Part shown: positions 18,784 through 26,956 of the stretch, one piece after another
How the letters are laid out: every line of letters starts with the position of its first letter
Position numbering within the stretch: position 1 is the first letter of the stretch
From: Flavobacteriales bacterium
GTDB taxonomy: Bacteria > Bacteroidota > Bacteroidia > Flavobacteriales_G > JALEGO01
Assembly: GCA_020629755.1 (NCBI GenBank)
Contig: JAHDCS010000006.1
Coordinates: 1 to 64,000 of the forward strand
Length of the DNA: 64,000 nt
Direction: 5' to 3'
Position numbers and translations under genes: made by a program
Notes under the pieces: model-generated
What the model saw: only the letters and a program-made list of their open reading frames with translations
The model's database searches: none
What the model was told of the DNA's origin: nothing

Positions 18784-20262
18784 TTAATATTGCTCAAAAA
18801 AGTAGTCAATTAAATCCATGATGTCATCCACAGCAACATCAATTTCACCAGAGAAAAATTCATCGATAACTCTTGAAATTTCATCGGCTTCTATCACGCC
18901 ATTTTGGTTATAATCGGCGTAATGGAATTTGCCTGGCAAAGCACCAGATACTTGATCTGATTCAGCATCAATATCAAACTCTTTAAGTTTATCTAAAGAA
19001 GGTGCTTCATAGAATTTCTCAGACCTATCCATATGTAAGCCTTTTCGTTTTTCTTCCATCAATGCTATTTGCTCATCAGACAAGGCCCTTCCGTATCTAT
19101 CTACAATAAACTGCCCACTTTCATTGGACTGAGAGTGTGGTTCTTTATCGAGATGATTGGGCACACCATCGTTATCATCATCTAAAGGACAACCCGAAGG
19201 ATCAACCGGAACACCCGATGGGGTATTAGGACATCTATCATCAACATCTGAGACGCCGTCTGCATCTGCATCAGAAGTGGTAAGCGAAGCAAAATCTATA
19301 TTTTGATAGCGCTGTTCTTCAGGCGCCACATATTTTTTACCAAACGTATAATAAAACCCGGCTGAGGTAAATAAATAATTGTCATTTTTACCCGATTGAA
19401 AATTATCTAGATGATCATTCATAGTAATATTAAACGCAGAACTTAAACGCATTTCTATAAATTCAGCCAATCGTAATCTAAAGCCAAAATGCACCGGAAA
19501 AACCAAAGTGGATTGTTTAATTGTAGAATTGCTTTGATCAAATGTATTGGTGAGTTTTGTTTCATAAGTATAATCTCTCTGTAATAGAGACGATTCGGTA
19601 ATGTTTATTTGAAACTGATTAGGATCTTCGTCTGGATTAATGTCTTGTAAATTTCGGATTGTTCCATCCCCCCAATACTCATAAGCAATATTGTTATTGT
19701 CTGTTAAATCCGTATAGAGATTAAAGGTCATGTAAGACACTCCTAAGGCTAGGTAAGGTGCAACAACTTGATCGCCATGCCAGTCGAAATAGGCTTTAGC
19801 ATAAGCACCAAACTGAGTGTATCGGTTTTCAAAATTAAACTGCTCAGAACGCTTCCAGTTTTCAGATACTTTGATTAAATTGCGCTCATTATCAGCCATT
19901 TTGCCTATCCTGCCATACAATCCTACCCCAACATATTTATTAAACCGTTTTTCTACAGCAAGTTGATGCGCAAACTTAAACCGATTAGAAAAATTAACCC
20001 CAGTATTATTGCCTATATCGCCAAAAATATTTGATATACCAATATTATAACCAACAGTTAAAAACCCTTTATTAATTGGTTTTCTAGGCGCTTTTTCTTC
20101 GGCTTTTTTTTCTGCTTTAACCTGTGGTGTTGCTGTTGAATCAGATGTATACTTCTGAGTAGTCTCTTGCCCTGAGGCAATGAGGCAACATCCCAACAAA
20201 AAGACACAAAAAGTGCTTTTTTTAAAAATTGGGCTTAAGTGTATATTTGGTATAAAATTCAT
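18784..20262 (-). CDS. Outer-membrane barrel with TSP3 repeats and C-terminal EF-hand (paralog)
   Basis: Paralog of the 17238 gene with the same order of parts in 492 residues: signal peptide (FCVFLLGCCLIASGQ), barrel-like region, TSP3 segment (SDADADGVSDVDDRCPNTP ... GCPLDDDNDGVPNHLDKEP), EKFYEAPS linker, EF-hand loop ADYNQNGVIEADE and terminal DIMDLIDYFFEQY. The ATG at 20262 lies inside the upstream gene, giving a 41-bp overlap; no later start codon would keep the signal peptide. Tandem duplication with the neighbour is likely. A GGGGGGAT copy encodes YWGDG in the barrel part. Confidence 0.82.
   Translation of the reverse strand: MNFIPNIHLSPIFKKSTFCVFLLGCCLIASGQETTQKYTSDSTATPQVKAEKKAEEKAPRKPINKGFLTVGYNIGISNIFGDIGNNTGVNFSNRFKFAHQLAVEKRFNKYVGVGLYGRIGKMADNERNLIKVSENWKRSEQFNFENRYTQFGAYAKAYFDWHGDQVVAPYLALGVSYMTFNLYTDLTDNNNIAYEYWGDGTIRNLQDINPDEDPNQFQINITESSLLQRDYTYETKLTNTFDQSNSTIKQSTLVFPVHFGFRLRLAEFIEMRLSSAFNITMNDHLDNFQSGKNDNYLFTSAGFYYTFGKKYVAPEEQRYQNIDFASLTTSDADADGVSDVDDRCPNTPSGVPVDPSGCPLDDDNDGVPNHLDKEPHSQSNESGQFIVDRYGRALSDEQIALMEEKRKGLHMDRSEKFYEAPSLDKLKEFDIDAESDQVSGALPGKFHYADYNQNGVIEADEISRVIDEFFSGEIDVAVDDIMDLIDYFFEQY
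19666..19673 (-). repeat. GGGGGGAT octamer copy 6
   Basis: In the 18784 barrel gene, coding strand, YWGDG codons. Confidence 0.8.
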
Positions 20263-20926
20263 CTATAATTTTAACTGCTTCTTCTCCTGTATCTACAAGA
20301 GTAAACAAATCCATATCCTTGGGGCTAATGTTTTTTTGGTCTAACATGGTGTTTTTAATCCAATCAATTAATCCGCTCCAGTATTTTTTTCCTACCAAAA
20401 CAATAGGGAATTTGCCAATTTTATGGGTCTGGATAAGCGTAAGGGCTTCAAAAAGTTCGTCTAAAGTACCAAATCCGCCAGGCAATACGATAAACCCCTG
20501 AGAGTACTTCATGAACATCACCTTTCTGACAAAGAAATAATCAAAATTAATAAGCTTATCTGGATCAATATACGGATTTGACTCTTGCTCGAAAGGCAAA
20601 TCAATATTTAAGCCAACTGAATGACCTCCGCCTTTTTTAGCCCCTTTATTAGCTGCCTCCATAATGCCAGGACCTCCTCCTGATACTACGCCATAACCAA
20701 GTTGCGTAAGATCATATGCAATTTTTTCTGCTAACAAATAATAGGCATTTTCTGGTTTTGTACGGGCCGATCCGAAAATAGATACACAAGGGCCTATTCT
20801 CGCCAACTTCTCAAAACCAGTTACAAATTCAGAAACAACTTTAAAAATTTGCCAAGAATCGGCTGTTTTAATTTCGTTCCAATCTTTGTTTTTAAATGCT
20901 GCTTCTACTTTATTCTCTGATGTCAT
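20222..20926 (-). CDS. LOG-family protein (TIGR00730), nucleotide phosphoribohydrolase-like
   Basis: Rossmann-fold protein of the LOG (lonely guy) / YgdH family, which cleaves the base from nucleoside monophosphates. The family motifs SGGGPGIMEAANKGA and LPGGFGTLDELFEALTLIQTHK are present. The ORF extends to 20974, but the ATG at 20926 (MTSENKVEAAF, 234 residues) is a better start because it leaves room for a promoter between this gene and the divergent gene at 20997. The physiological substrate cannot be told from sequence. The 3' end overlaps the following barrel gene by 41 bp. Confidence 0.88.
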   Translation of the reverse strand: MTSENKVEAAFKNKDWNEIKTADSWQIFKVVSEFVTGFEKLARIGPCVSIFGSARTKPENAYYLLAEKIAYDLTQLGYGVVSGGGPGIMEAANKGAKKGGGHSVGLNIDLPFEQESNPYIDPDKLINFDYFFVRKVMFMKYSQGFIVLPGGFGTLDELFEALTLIQTHKIGKFPIVLVGKKYWSGLIDWIKNTMLDQKNISPKDMDLFTLVDTGEEAVKIIDEFYTKYTLKPNF

Positions 20927-20983
20927 ACTCCAATAAAAGTATAAATTGTTTTCTAAACCCCGCATGTATCGCATTTAAAATTT

Positions 20984-20991
20984 TATATTTG
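20984..20991 (+). promoter_or_regulatory. -7 element directly before the propeller gene start
   Basis: TATATTTG matches TAnnTTTG and ends only 5 nt before the GTG at 20997, so the transcript may be leaderless or nearly so. No TTG lies at the usual spacing. Confidence 0.35.
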
Positions 20992-20996
20992 AGTCT

Positions 20997-22541
20997 GTGA
21001 GGTTATCTGTATTTTCTTTTATGTTATGCTTCTGGTGTGGAGTATCTTTGATAGCGCAAAACGCAAAGCCCAAGCTATCTATTAAAGATCGCTTAAACTG
21101 GAAAGAGGCCAACGACCAATTTGCCATTCAAGATTACAGGGGCGCCTTGGCTTATTTTGAAGAATTATTGCAAGCGCACCCTAACTGGAGTACTTTAAAT
21201 TTCAATATTGGTGTCTGTTTATTTGATGGAAAAAAAAACAAGCTTGAATCAGAGCCTTATTTTAAAAAAGCACTCGATATACCAAAGTCGAATATGTACC
21301 TAGGGCAAATCATGCACCTTAAATTAAACTTTGATTCGGCCCTTTATTATTATAATATTTATTTGAATGACCCCTCTGAGAGTAAAGACATTAGAATCAT
21401 CGAACAACTCAGAGCCAATACAAACTTTGCAAAAGAGCACTTAAAAGATATTACCAATGATACCTTAGTGGATGTGCCGTATCTTAATTCTAAATTTGAT
21501 GAATATGCGCCTGTTTTATCCAGCGATGGAAAAACACTTTTTTTTACTTCAAGACGTTCTGGCGGTGAAAAAAATTCTACTGATCAGACTGGTCGTTTTT
21601 TTGAAGACATTTACATCAGTACTTTAAATGACTCTGGTTATTGGGTTGAGCCTAAAAAGGTATTCTCTAGCCCTCATGATCTTCATGAAGCTACTGCTGG
21701 ATTAAGCCCTGATGGAAAAAAATTAGTCGTATTTAGAACTGATAAAAACTACATTACAGGCAATTTATTTTATACGTCAAAAGAAGTAGATCAATGGGGT
21801 AAACTCCATAAATTTGAAAACGGAATTAATTCATCTTATATAGAGTCTAGCATGAGCTTTTCTCTTGACCAAAAAACCATCTATTTTTCAAGTGACAGAC
21901 CTGGCGGATTTGGAGGCAAAGATATTTACAGAATCAGACAAATGGGCGATGGTTCTTGGAGTAAACCTTTCAACTTAGGGCCTTTAATTAATACCGCTTT
22001 TGACGATGATGCGCCTTTTATACATCCAAACGGAATTACCTTGTTCTTTTGCTCTAAGGGCCATCAAAACTTAGGGGGATATGATATATTTAGATCTGAA
22101 CTTAACCTAGAAGAAGACACTTGGAGCAGAGCCAAAAATTTAAAATCCCCCCTAAACTCTGTCTATGACGATGTCTTCTTTTCTATAAGTTCTGATGGCG
22201 AGCAAGCTTTTTTTTCATCTGAAAGATCTTATGGATTAGGCGGACAGGATATTTTTAAAATAAACTTAAAGCAAAAACCTATCCCTTATTTTATTGGCTA
22301 TGTATTTGATGCAGAAACCAATCATCCCATCAAAGCCACACTTAAAGTCACCAAAACGAACGGAGACATACAAGGCATTTACAAAAGTTCAAAAAAGACT
22401 GGTAAATATATTTTTGTACTTGATTACAAACAAACCTACAAAGTAGAAATTACACATCCTAAATATTCGACTTATAGCAAAAGTATAACCATTGAGGATG
22501 ACAAGCCTTTTGAAGGCACTTTCAAGCTTTTCAAGAAATAA
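20997..22541 (+). CDS. PorE-like periplasmic protein: TPR, WD40-like (PD40) propeller and carboxypeptidase-regulatory domain
   Basis: A 514-residue secreted protein (signal RLSVFSFMLCFWCGVSLIAQN). TPR-like helices occupy about residues 30-150. Four propeller blades follow, marked by FFTSRRSGG, YFSSDRPGGFGGKDIYR, FFCSKGHQNLGGYDIFR and FFSSERSYGLGGQDIFK. The end (YFIGYVFDAETNHPIKATLKV) is a carboxypeptidase-regulatory-like beta domain. This order resembles the T9SS protein PorE but lacks its terminal OmpA peptidoglycan-binding domain. Start is GTG; an ATG 8 codons later would lose the basic residue of the signal peptide. Related proteins are often tied to secretion or gliding; that role here is inferred. 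Confidence 0.82.
   Translation: MRLSVFSFMLCFWCGVSLIAQNAKPKLSIKDRLNWKEANDQFAIQDYRGALAYFEELLQAHPNWSTLNFNIGVCLFDGKKNKLESEPYFKKALDIPKSNMYLGQIMHLKLNFDSALYYYNIYLNDPSESKDIRIIEQLRANTNFAKEHLKDITNDTLVDVPYLNSKFDEYAPVLSSDGKTLFFTSRRSGGEKNSTDQTGRFFEDIYISTLNDSGYWVEPKKVFSSPHDLHEATAGLSPDGKKLVVFRTDKNYITGNLFYTSKEVDQWGKLHKFENGINSSYIESSMSFSLDQKTIYFSSDRPGGFGGKDIYRIRQMGDGSWSKPFNLGPLINTAFDDDAPFIHPNGITLFFCSKGHQNLGGYDIFRSELNLEEDTWSRAKNLKSPLNSVYDDVFFSISSDGEQAFFSSERSYGLGGQDIFKINLKQKPIPYFIGYVFDAETNHPIKATLKVTKTNGDIQGIYKSSKKTGKYIFVLDYKQTYKVEITHPKYSTYSKSITIEDDKPFEGTFKLFKK
22145..22152 (-). repeat. GGGGGGAT octamer copy 7
   Basis: In the propeller gene, template strand, KSPL codons. Confidence 0.8.
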
Positions 22542-22582
22542 AAATATTTAATCTAAAAAAGGACAGCCACCAAAAAAGTACT

Positions 22583-24061
22583 TTAAGAAGCAAAAAGCGA
22601 CTCAACGAAGGCTTTTTTATCAAATATTTGCAAGTGATCAATTCCTTCGCCTACACCAATGTATTTTACTGGTATTTGAAACTGATCAGAAATTCCAATC
22701 ACCACCCCTCCTTTAGCAGTGCCGTCTAATTTTGTGAGAGCAAGTGAATTCACTTGGGTAGCTTTTGTAAACTGCTTGGCCTGCTCTATGGCATTTTGCC
22801 CTGTAGAAGCATCTAAAACCAACAATACTTCATCTGGCGCATTAGGCACTACTTTTTGCATCACGTTTTTGATCTTTGTTAGCTCATTCATTAAATTAAT
22901 CTTGTTATGTAGCCTACCAGCTGTATCAATTAAAACAATGTCTGCATTTTGAGCTTTTGCAGACTCAAGTGTGTCAAACGCTACAGAGGCTGGATCTGAA
23001 CCCATTTTTTGAGAAATCACAGGCACGTTTACACGTTCTCCCCACACTTTAATTTGATCTATTGCTGCTGCTCTAAATGTATCTGCCGCGCCTAACACCA
23101 CATTTAACCCAATTTTTTTAAACCCGTAAGCCAATTTACCAATGGTTGTTGTTTTGCCTACACCATTAACCCCTACTACCATAATAACATAAGGCTGACC
23201 GCTGGTTTTATTGCCTAGAATAGACTCTATCTCATTTGACGCTTTATCACCCAGCATTAGATGCGTAATTTCTTCTCTAAGCATACCCTGCAGCTCTTTT
23301 GTGCTTAAATATTTATCATTAGCAACACGCGCTTCTATGGCATCAATAATTTTCAAGGTAGTTTGCACGCCTACATCACTCTGAATTAGCGTTTCTTCGA
23401 GCTGGTCTAGCACCTCAGCATCAATAGTAGATTTACCTACAACTGCTCTAGATAGTTTACTAAAAAAACCTTCTTTTGTTTTTTCTAAACTTTTATTTAA
23501 TTGTTTTTTTTCTTCTTGATCTACTTTTTTCTTAGCCTCTTCAATCTTTTGAGCTTCAGCTTTCTTTTTGGCTTCTTCAGCTGCTTTGGCTTCTTGTTTG
23601 GTTTGCCACTCTTTTTCTTTACGCTCTTTTTCTCTACTATCGACTAATTCCTTTTTAATTTTCTTTTCAGAAGGGTCTAAAGATTTTTTTTCTTTATCTA
23701 CAGTATTTTCTTCTTCTCTATTAGCCTCTGTATTTTTTTTTGTTATGGGGGATGATGGTTCAGCTTTATCAGGATCATTTACTTTGATTTCTGATGTAGA
23801 GTCTTCTAAAACAACTTCTTCTTTTCTCTGAGTATCTTCAGGCTCTGTTTTTTTAAACTTCTCTTCTTTTATTTTTTCTAAAACCGGCTCCTCTTTTTTT
23901 ATACGTTGTTCAGAAACTTTTTGTGTGTCTTGCCCATCTACAAGGTGCTCTTGACTCTCTTGTTGAGAATGCTGAATCTTTTGCTCTTGTGCTTCTTCTT
24001 TATTTTTCTGCTCAGAATCAGGTGAACTGAAAATTTTTTTTATCCGATCAAATAGCCCCAT
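22583..24061 (-). CDS. ftsY: Signal recognition particle receptor FtsY
   Basis: GTPase that receives SRP-ribosome complexes at the membrane for co-translational insertion. The NG domain (about residues 195-492) has GVNGVGKTTTIGKLAYG (P-loop), DTFRAAAIDQIKVWGERV, DIVLIDTAGRLHN and TKLDGTAKGG. The N-terminal acidic A domain is long (about 190 residues) and made of Lys/Glu/Gln-rich sequence. It follows DUF4295 and rpmG in the same direction, a conserved Bacteroidota arrangement, but a terminator-like hairpin lies between DUF4295 and ftsY. Confidence 0.97.
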   Translation of the reverse strand: MGLFDRIKKIFSSPDSEQKNKEEAQEQKIQHSQQESQEHLVDGQDTQKVSEQRIKKEEPVLEKIKEEKFKKTEPEDTQRKEEVVLEDSTSEIKVNDPDKAEPSSPITKKNTEANREEENTVDKEKKSLDPSEKKIKKELVDSREKERKEKEWQTKQEAKAAEEAKKKAEAQKIEEAKKKVDQEEKKQLNKSLEKTKEGFFSKLSRAVVGKSTIDAEVLDQLEETLIQSDVGVQTTLKIIDAIEARVANDKYLSTKELQGMLREEITHLMLGDKASNEIESILGNKTSGQPYVIMVVGVNGVGKTTTIGKLAYGFKKIGLNVVLGAADTFRAAAIDQIKVWGERVNVPVISQKMGSDPASVAFDTLESAKAQNADIVLIDTAGRLHNKINLMNELTKIKNVMQKVVPNAPDEVLLVLDASTGQNAIEQAKQFTKATQVNSLALTKLDGTAKGGVVIGISDQFQIPVKYIGVGEGIDHLQIFDKKAFVESLFAS

Positions 24062-24090
24062 TTTGTACTAGTTTGTGTTCTTTTGTGGTG

Positions 24091-24125
24091 AAAAAAAAGG
24101 CCTGGATCACTATGAAACAGGCCTT
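24091..24125 (-). terminator. Intrinsic terminator between DUF4295 and ftsY
   Basis: On the minus strand an 8-bp stem (AAGGCCTG / CAGGCCTT) with a 13-nt loop is followed by a run of T. It lies after the DUF4295 stop and 30 nt before the ftsY start. Confidence 0.6.
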
Positions 24126-24148
24126 ACATTAATGTCTTATGAAGAATA

Positions 24149-24301
24149 TTATCCTTTCAAATAATCGTTTACCATATCTTTTGAAACGATCTCAGATTTA
24201 AATGAATAGGCACCTGTTTTAGGTGATTTGACCACTTTAATTACCTTGGTCATCCCTTTTGATTCTCCTTTTTTTAACCTTGCAACTGTTTTCTTAGCCA
24301 T
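24149..24301 (-). CDS. DUF4295 small basic protein
   Basis: A 50-residue protein missed by the ORF track: MAKKTVARLKKGESKGMTKV at the start and KSPKTGAYSFKSEIVSKDMV further on. The sequence and location match DUF4295, a tiny basic Bacteroidota family found between rpmG and ftsY. Position beside a ribosomal protein suggests a ribosome-linked role, but function is unproven. It starts 1 nt after the rpmG stop codon and is followed by a terminator-like hairpin. Confidence 0.9.
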   Translation of the reverse strand: MAKKTVARLKKGESKGMTKVIKVVKSPKTGAYSFKSEIVSKDMVNDYLKG

Positions 24302-24302
24302 C

Positions 24303-24485
24303 TTACTTTATTTCTTTGTGAAGGGTATATTTTCTTAAAATGGGATTGTATTTTTTTAATTCAATACGATCCGGCGTGTTTTTTCTGTTCTTGGTTGTAA
24401 TATATCTTGACGTGCCTGGTTTACCACTGTTTTTGTGCTCAGTACACTCTAAAATTACTTGTATTCTTGTATCTTTTCTTGCCAT
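24303..24485 (-). CDS. rpmG: 50S ribosomal protein L33
   Basis: Sixty-residue L33 protein of the large ribosomal subunit: [40 protein letters not shown] in outline, with [15 protein letters not shown] at the end. Only one Cys remains, so this is the zinc-free form. The ORF track extends to 24509, but a promoter at 24507-24537 places the transcript start inside that extension, so the ATG at 24485 is used. rpmB, usually the first gene of this group in the phylum, is absent upstream. Confidence 0.96.
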   Translation of the reverse strand: MARKDTRIQVILECTEHKNSGKPGTSRYITTKNRKNTPDRIELKKYNPILRKYTLHKEIK

Positions 24486-24506
24486 AACGCTGTCATGTTG
24501 GGCATG

Positions 24507-24537
24507 CAAATTTAGTTGGTTTTATTGAGAAAGGCAA
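24507..24537 (-). promoter_or_regulatory. Promoter for rpmG-DUF4295
   Basis: Minus strand: TTG, exactly 20 nt, then TAAATTTG; a full match to the Bacteroidota consensus. It ends 21 nt before the L33 ATG and settles the choice of start codon. Confidence 0.65.
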
Positions 24538-24540
24538 CAT

Positions 24541-25245
24541 TCAGAAATCTTTTCTTTCTTTTTCATTGCCCTTTTGATCGTAATAAATCCATGTGCCTGT
24601 ATTTTGATAATCTAAAACATCGGTGTTATACACTACAAATCCTTTAGATTCAAGCGCCCCGTTATCATAATACTCTTTTTTTTCATATATTTTTTTTCCT
24701 TTTTTTATCAATTTTAAAGACGAGCGTAATTTCCCATTTGGATGGTAATATCTTTTTTCAATTAAATAGTCTATTTTTTTGTTGTACTCTTCATAAAACT
24801 CTGGACTGCCGTTTTGAAAAAAATCTTCCCATTTTCTGACAAATTTTTTATTGAAATGTACCGTAGATTTTATTTTTCCATTTAAATAATAAACATGTCT
24901 TATGCTTTTTATATCATCAATAATTTTAAATTCTCTTTCTAATTGCCCAGTCAAATAATAGTTTTTATACCTCTGTAATTGTCCATCTACATAAAAGCCT
25001 TCGTGAAGTATAGCGCCAGTAGTATAAAAATCTTTCACCCATCCTTTACAGGCATAGCCAGCACATTTTCTGACTGAATCTCCTTTTAGTCTAAGGTTTA
25101 GCTTTTCATACATATCAATACCAAATCGATCATGAACTACTTCTTCAGGAGAATATTTATCTCCTTTAAATACTTGTGCACTAAAGGTTGAATAAAAAGA
25201 TGAAACAACAATTAAAAGAAGAATATGTAATAGCCGGTGATTCAT
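24541..25245 (-). CDS. Secreted MORN-like repeat protein
   Basis: A 234-residue protein with signal peptide (MNHRLLHILLLIVVSSFYSTFSAQ) followed by repeated units of the MORN / YwqK type: FYTTGAILHEGFYVDGQLQRYKNYYLTGQLERE, YYLNGKIKSTVHFN, YYHPNGKLRSSLKL and YYDNGALESKGFVVY. Such repeats are common in Bacteroidota secreted proteins. Some relatives are annotated as YwqK antitoxins, but no toxin gene is nearby and the protein is exported, so that label is not supported. Function unknown. The next gene upstream ends 15 bp away. Confidence 0.82.
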   Translation of the reverse strand: MNHRLLHILLLIVVSSFYSTFSAQVFKGDKYSPEEVVHDRFGIDMYEKLNLRLKGDSVRKCAGYACKGWVKDFYTTGAILHEGFYVDGQLQRYKNYYLTGQLEREFKIIDDIKSIRHVYYLNGKIKSTVHFNKKFVRKWEDFFQNGSPEFYEEYNKKIDYLIEKRYYHPNGKLRSSLKLIKKGKKIYEKKEYYDNGALESKGFVVYNTDVLDYQNTGTWIYYDQKGNEKERKDF

Positions 25246-25260
25246 AAAAATGAGATTTTA

Positions 25261-26301
25261 TCAAGATACAATTTTTTTTAAATGCATATCTAATATTTTA
25301 CCCATTGAATCTAAACTCAAAAACCGTGCCTCTTTGTGGTATTTAGATAAATCACTTGCTAATTTTTTAGTTTTTTCTGAAGATGAAATTTTATCGTTTT
25401 TCATCACGGTCATTAACTTCTCATATTTAACTGTAGACGAAGCTAAACGCTTACCAATCAGAGTTTGTTCTTCGAGTTGGTATTGTTTGATTGTATTTGC
25501 ATCTAAAAGTGTTCTACAAAACTCTACTACTTTATTATTTTCTTTAAAATATTGAGGCAAATACAGCGTGCGCTTACCTTCGTAGGTCTGTTGGTCAAAA
25601 TCAATCGAGCGAATACGGTATTGCTCATTGTCAAAGTCGGGGGTGATGTCAATGACATAATTGTAGGAACGCATATCTCCTAAGAGGCGCACAAAACACC
25701 TCTCATTAAATTTCACAAACTCTTTAGCTATACGCACCTTATTGGTGCGTTTTCTCTGTAAATAATGTTGAATAAATGTATCTCCAGGGATGCCTGCGAT
25801 GTGGTCTTCAACCAAGGTGTTTTGATCTACAAAAAAATGTATTCTATTGGGGGATAAGATATGCTCTAGCTCTAAGCCATAAATACGAGAAGCATCTGCT
25901 TTTTTAATATAATAATAGTCGTAATTGTCATTAAATTGATTAACAATTCGAATTCGAAATGGATTTGAATTGCCAAAAGTGCAATAATCAATACGATCTA
26001 CAATCAAATGATCTAACAAAGATAGATCGCCATCTGTTCTTAAAATAGCGTATATCTTTTTTAAGCCCATGTGAATCTCTTGCATGAATTCTGCAGGATA
26101 CATCGCTGACTCCCATAATGTATCTTGTCCTTTCTCATTGTATAACGGGAAGGCATTTGAATAGCGCGTTAAATCGGTATAAGAGACCGGTAGTTTAATT
26201 TCTCTACTAAATGCCCTCAGATACCCTCTTAGGGACTTATTAATTGGGAAAGACGGTTTTTTCTTAGAAATATAATCAATATCATCTTTGGAATAGCTCA
26301 T
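25261..26301 (-). CDS. Conserved protein with possible kinase-like (APH/choline-kinase) motifs
   Basis: Not a family I can name. The 346-residue protein has no signal peptide or membrane helix. The ORF track starts at a TTG at 26313; the ATG at 26301 (MSYSKDDIDYISKK) is preferred. The stretch FVRLLGDMRSYNYVIDI has the D-x4-N spacing of a kinase catalytic loop, followed after about 14 residues by RSIDFDQ, which resembles the metal-binding IDFD/DFG. Upstream YYYIKKAD could supply the ATP-binding Lys. The His usually before the catalytic Asp is missing (LLGD), so activity is uncertain. It is divergent from the 26384 gene. Confidence 0.6.
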   Translation of the reverse strand: MSYSKDDIDYISKKKPSFPINKSLRGYLRAFSREIKLPVSYTDLTRYSNAFPLYNEKGQDTLWESAMYPAEFMQEIHMGLKKIYAILRTDGDLSLLDHLIVDRIDYCTFGNSNPFRIRIVNQFNDNYDYYYIKKADASRIYGLELEHILSPNRIHFFVDQNTLVEDHIAGIPGDTFIQHYLQRKRTNKVRIAKEFVKFNERCFVRLLGDMRSYNYVIDITPDFDNEQYRIRSIDFDQQTYEGKRTLYLPQYFKENNKVVEFCRTLLDANTIKQYQLEEQTLIGKRLASSTVKYEKLMTVMKNDKISSSEKTKKLASDLSKYHKEARFLSLDSMGKILDMHLKKIVS

Positions 26302-26383
26302 AATTTGAAACAAAAAGCTGGTTTTGACGTAAGTAAACCTAACTGCTAAAAATTAAACAATTATTTAAACACACAGAACCAAA

Positions 26384-26956
26384 ATGCCAACCAATTTAAA
26401 TCCGCTTATATGTCTATTTATTTTTTTAATCATTCATCTATGTGGATTGTCTCAAGAAAATGTGAAGGAAGATCTGTCCGTAGTGTCTAAAAGCCAAGAA
26501 CATGCTTCTAAAAACATATCTAATAAGAAAAACGTCATGTATGTAATGCCTGCTCAATTTTTTCAAACTACACTGAATCTAGGCTATGAGCGTTTATTAA
26601 ATACTAAAAACGGAATCTACATACACTATTATAGAATTGTCAATGAATCTACCAATGAATATAACCTACACTACCAGCATTACTTCAAACAAACAGATGC
26701 CCTAGATTTAAATTTTGACAATCTACGTATCAAAGGGTTTTATCTAGAATACTTTACTGGCATTGCCTTTCGGTATGCCGATAACAATGAAAACGAAAGC
26801 TATTCGGCCCGAATACCTATCGGCACTAAAGTTCAATTTAAAAAAGGCATTAGTGTAATGTTATCTGGCTTAGTAGGGCCAGGTATTCAAAAAGGAATAA
26901 AGGATCAATTATATACCGACTGGGGTATATTATTTGGGCTTGGTTATAGATTCTAA
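26384..26956 (+). CDS. Small outer-membrane beta-barrel protein, function unknown
   Basis: A 190-residue product with a signal peptide (LICLFIFLIIHLCGLSQEN), a short polar linker, then alternating strand-like sequence (NLGYERLLNTKNGIYIHYYRIV, GFYLEYFTGIAFRYAD, SVMLSGLVGPGIQ) ending in GILFGLGYRF. A terminal aromatic residue is usual for proteins assembled by the BAM complex. No family recognised. The 3' end overlaps aroQ by 27 bp in convergent orientation. Confidence 0.75.
   Translation: MPTNLNPLICLFIFLIIHLCGLSQENVKEDLSVVSKSQEHASKNISNKKNVMYVMPAQFFQTTLNLGYERLLNTKNGIYIHYYRIVNESTNEYNLHYQHYFKQTDALDLNFDNLRIKGFYLEYFTGIAFRYADNNENESYSARIPIGTKVQFKKGISVMLSGLVGPGIQKGIKDQLYTDWGILFGLGYRF

Noticed and set aside
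24303-24509. Longer L33 ORF starting at 24509
   Set aside because: The consensus promoter at 24507-24537 places the TSS inside the extension, and L33 proteins begin with MARKD-like sequence.
24541-25245. YwqK-type antitoxin
   Set aside because: The protein has a signal peptide and no toxin gene lies next to it, so a toxin-antitoxin role is not supported.
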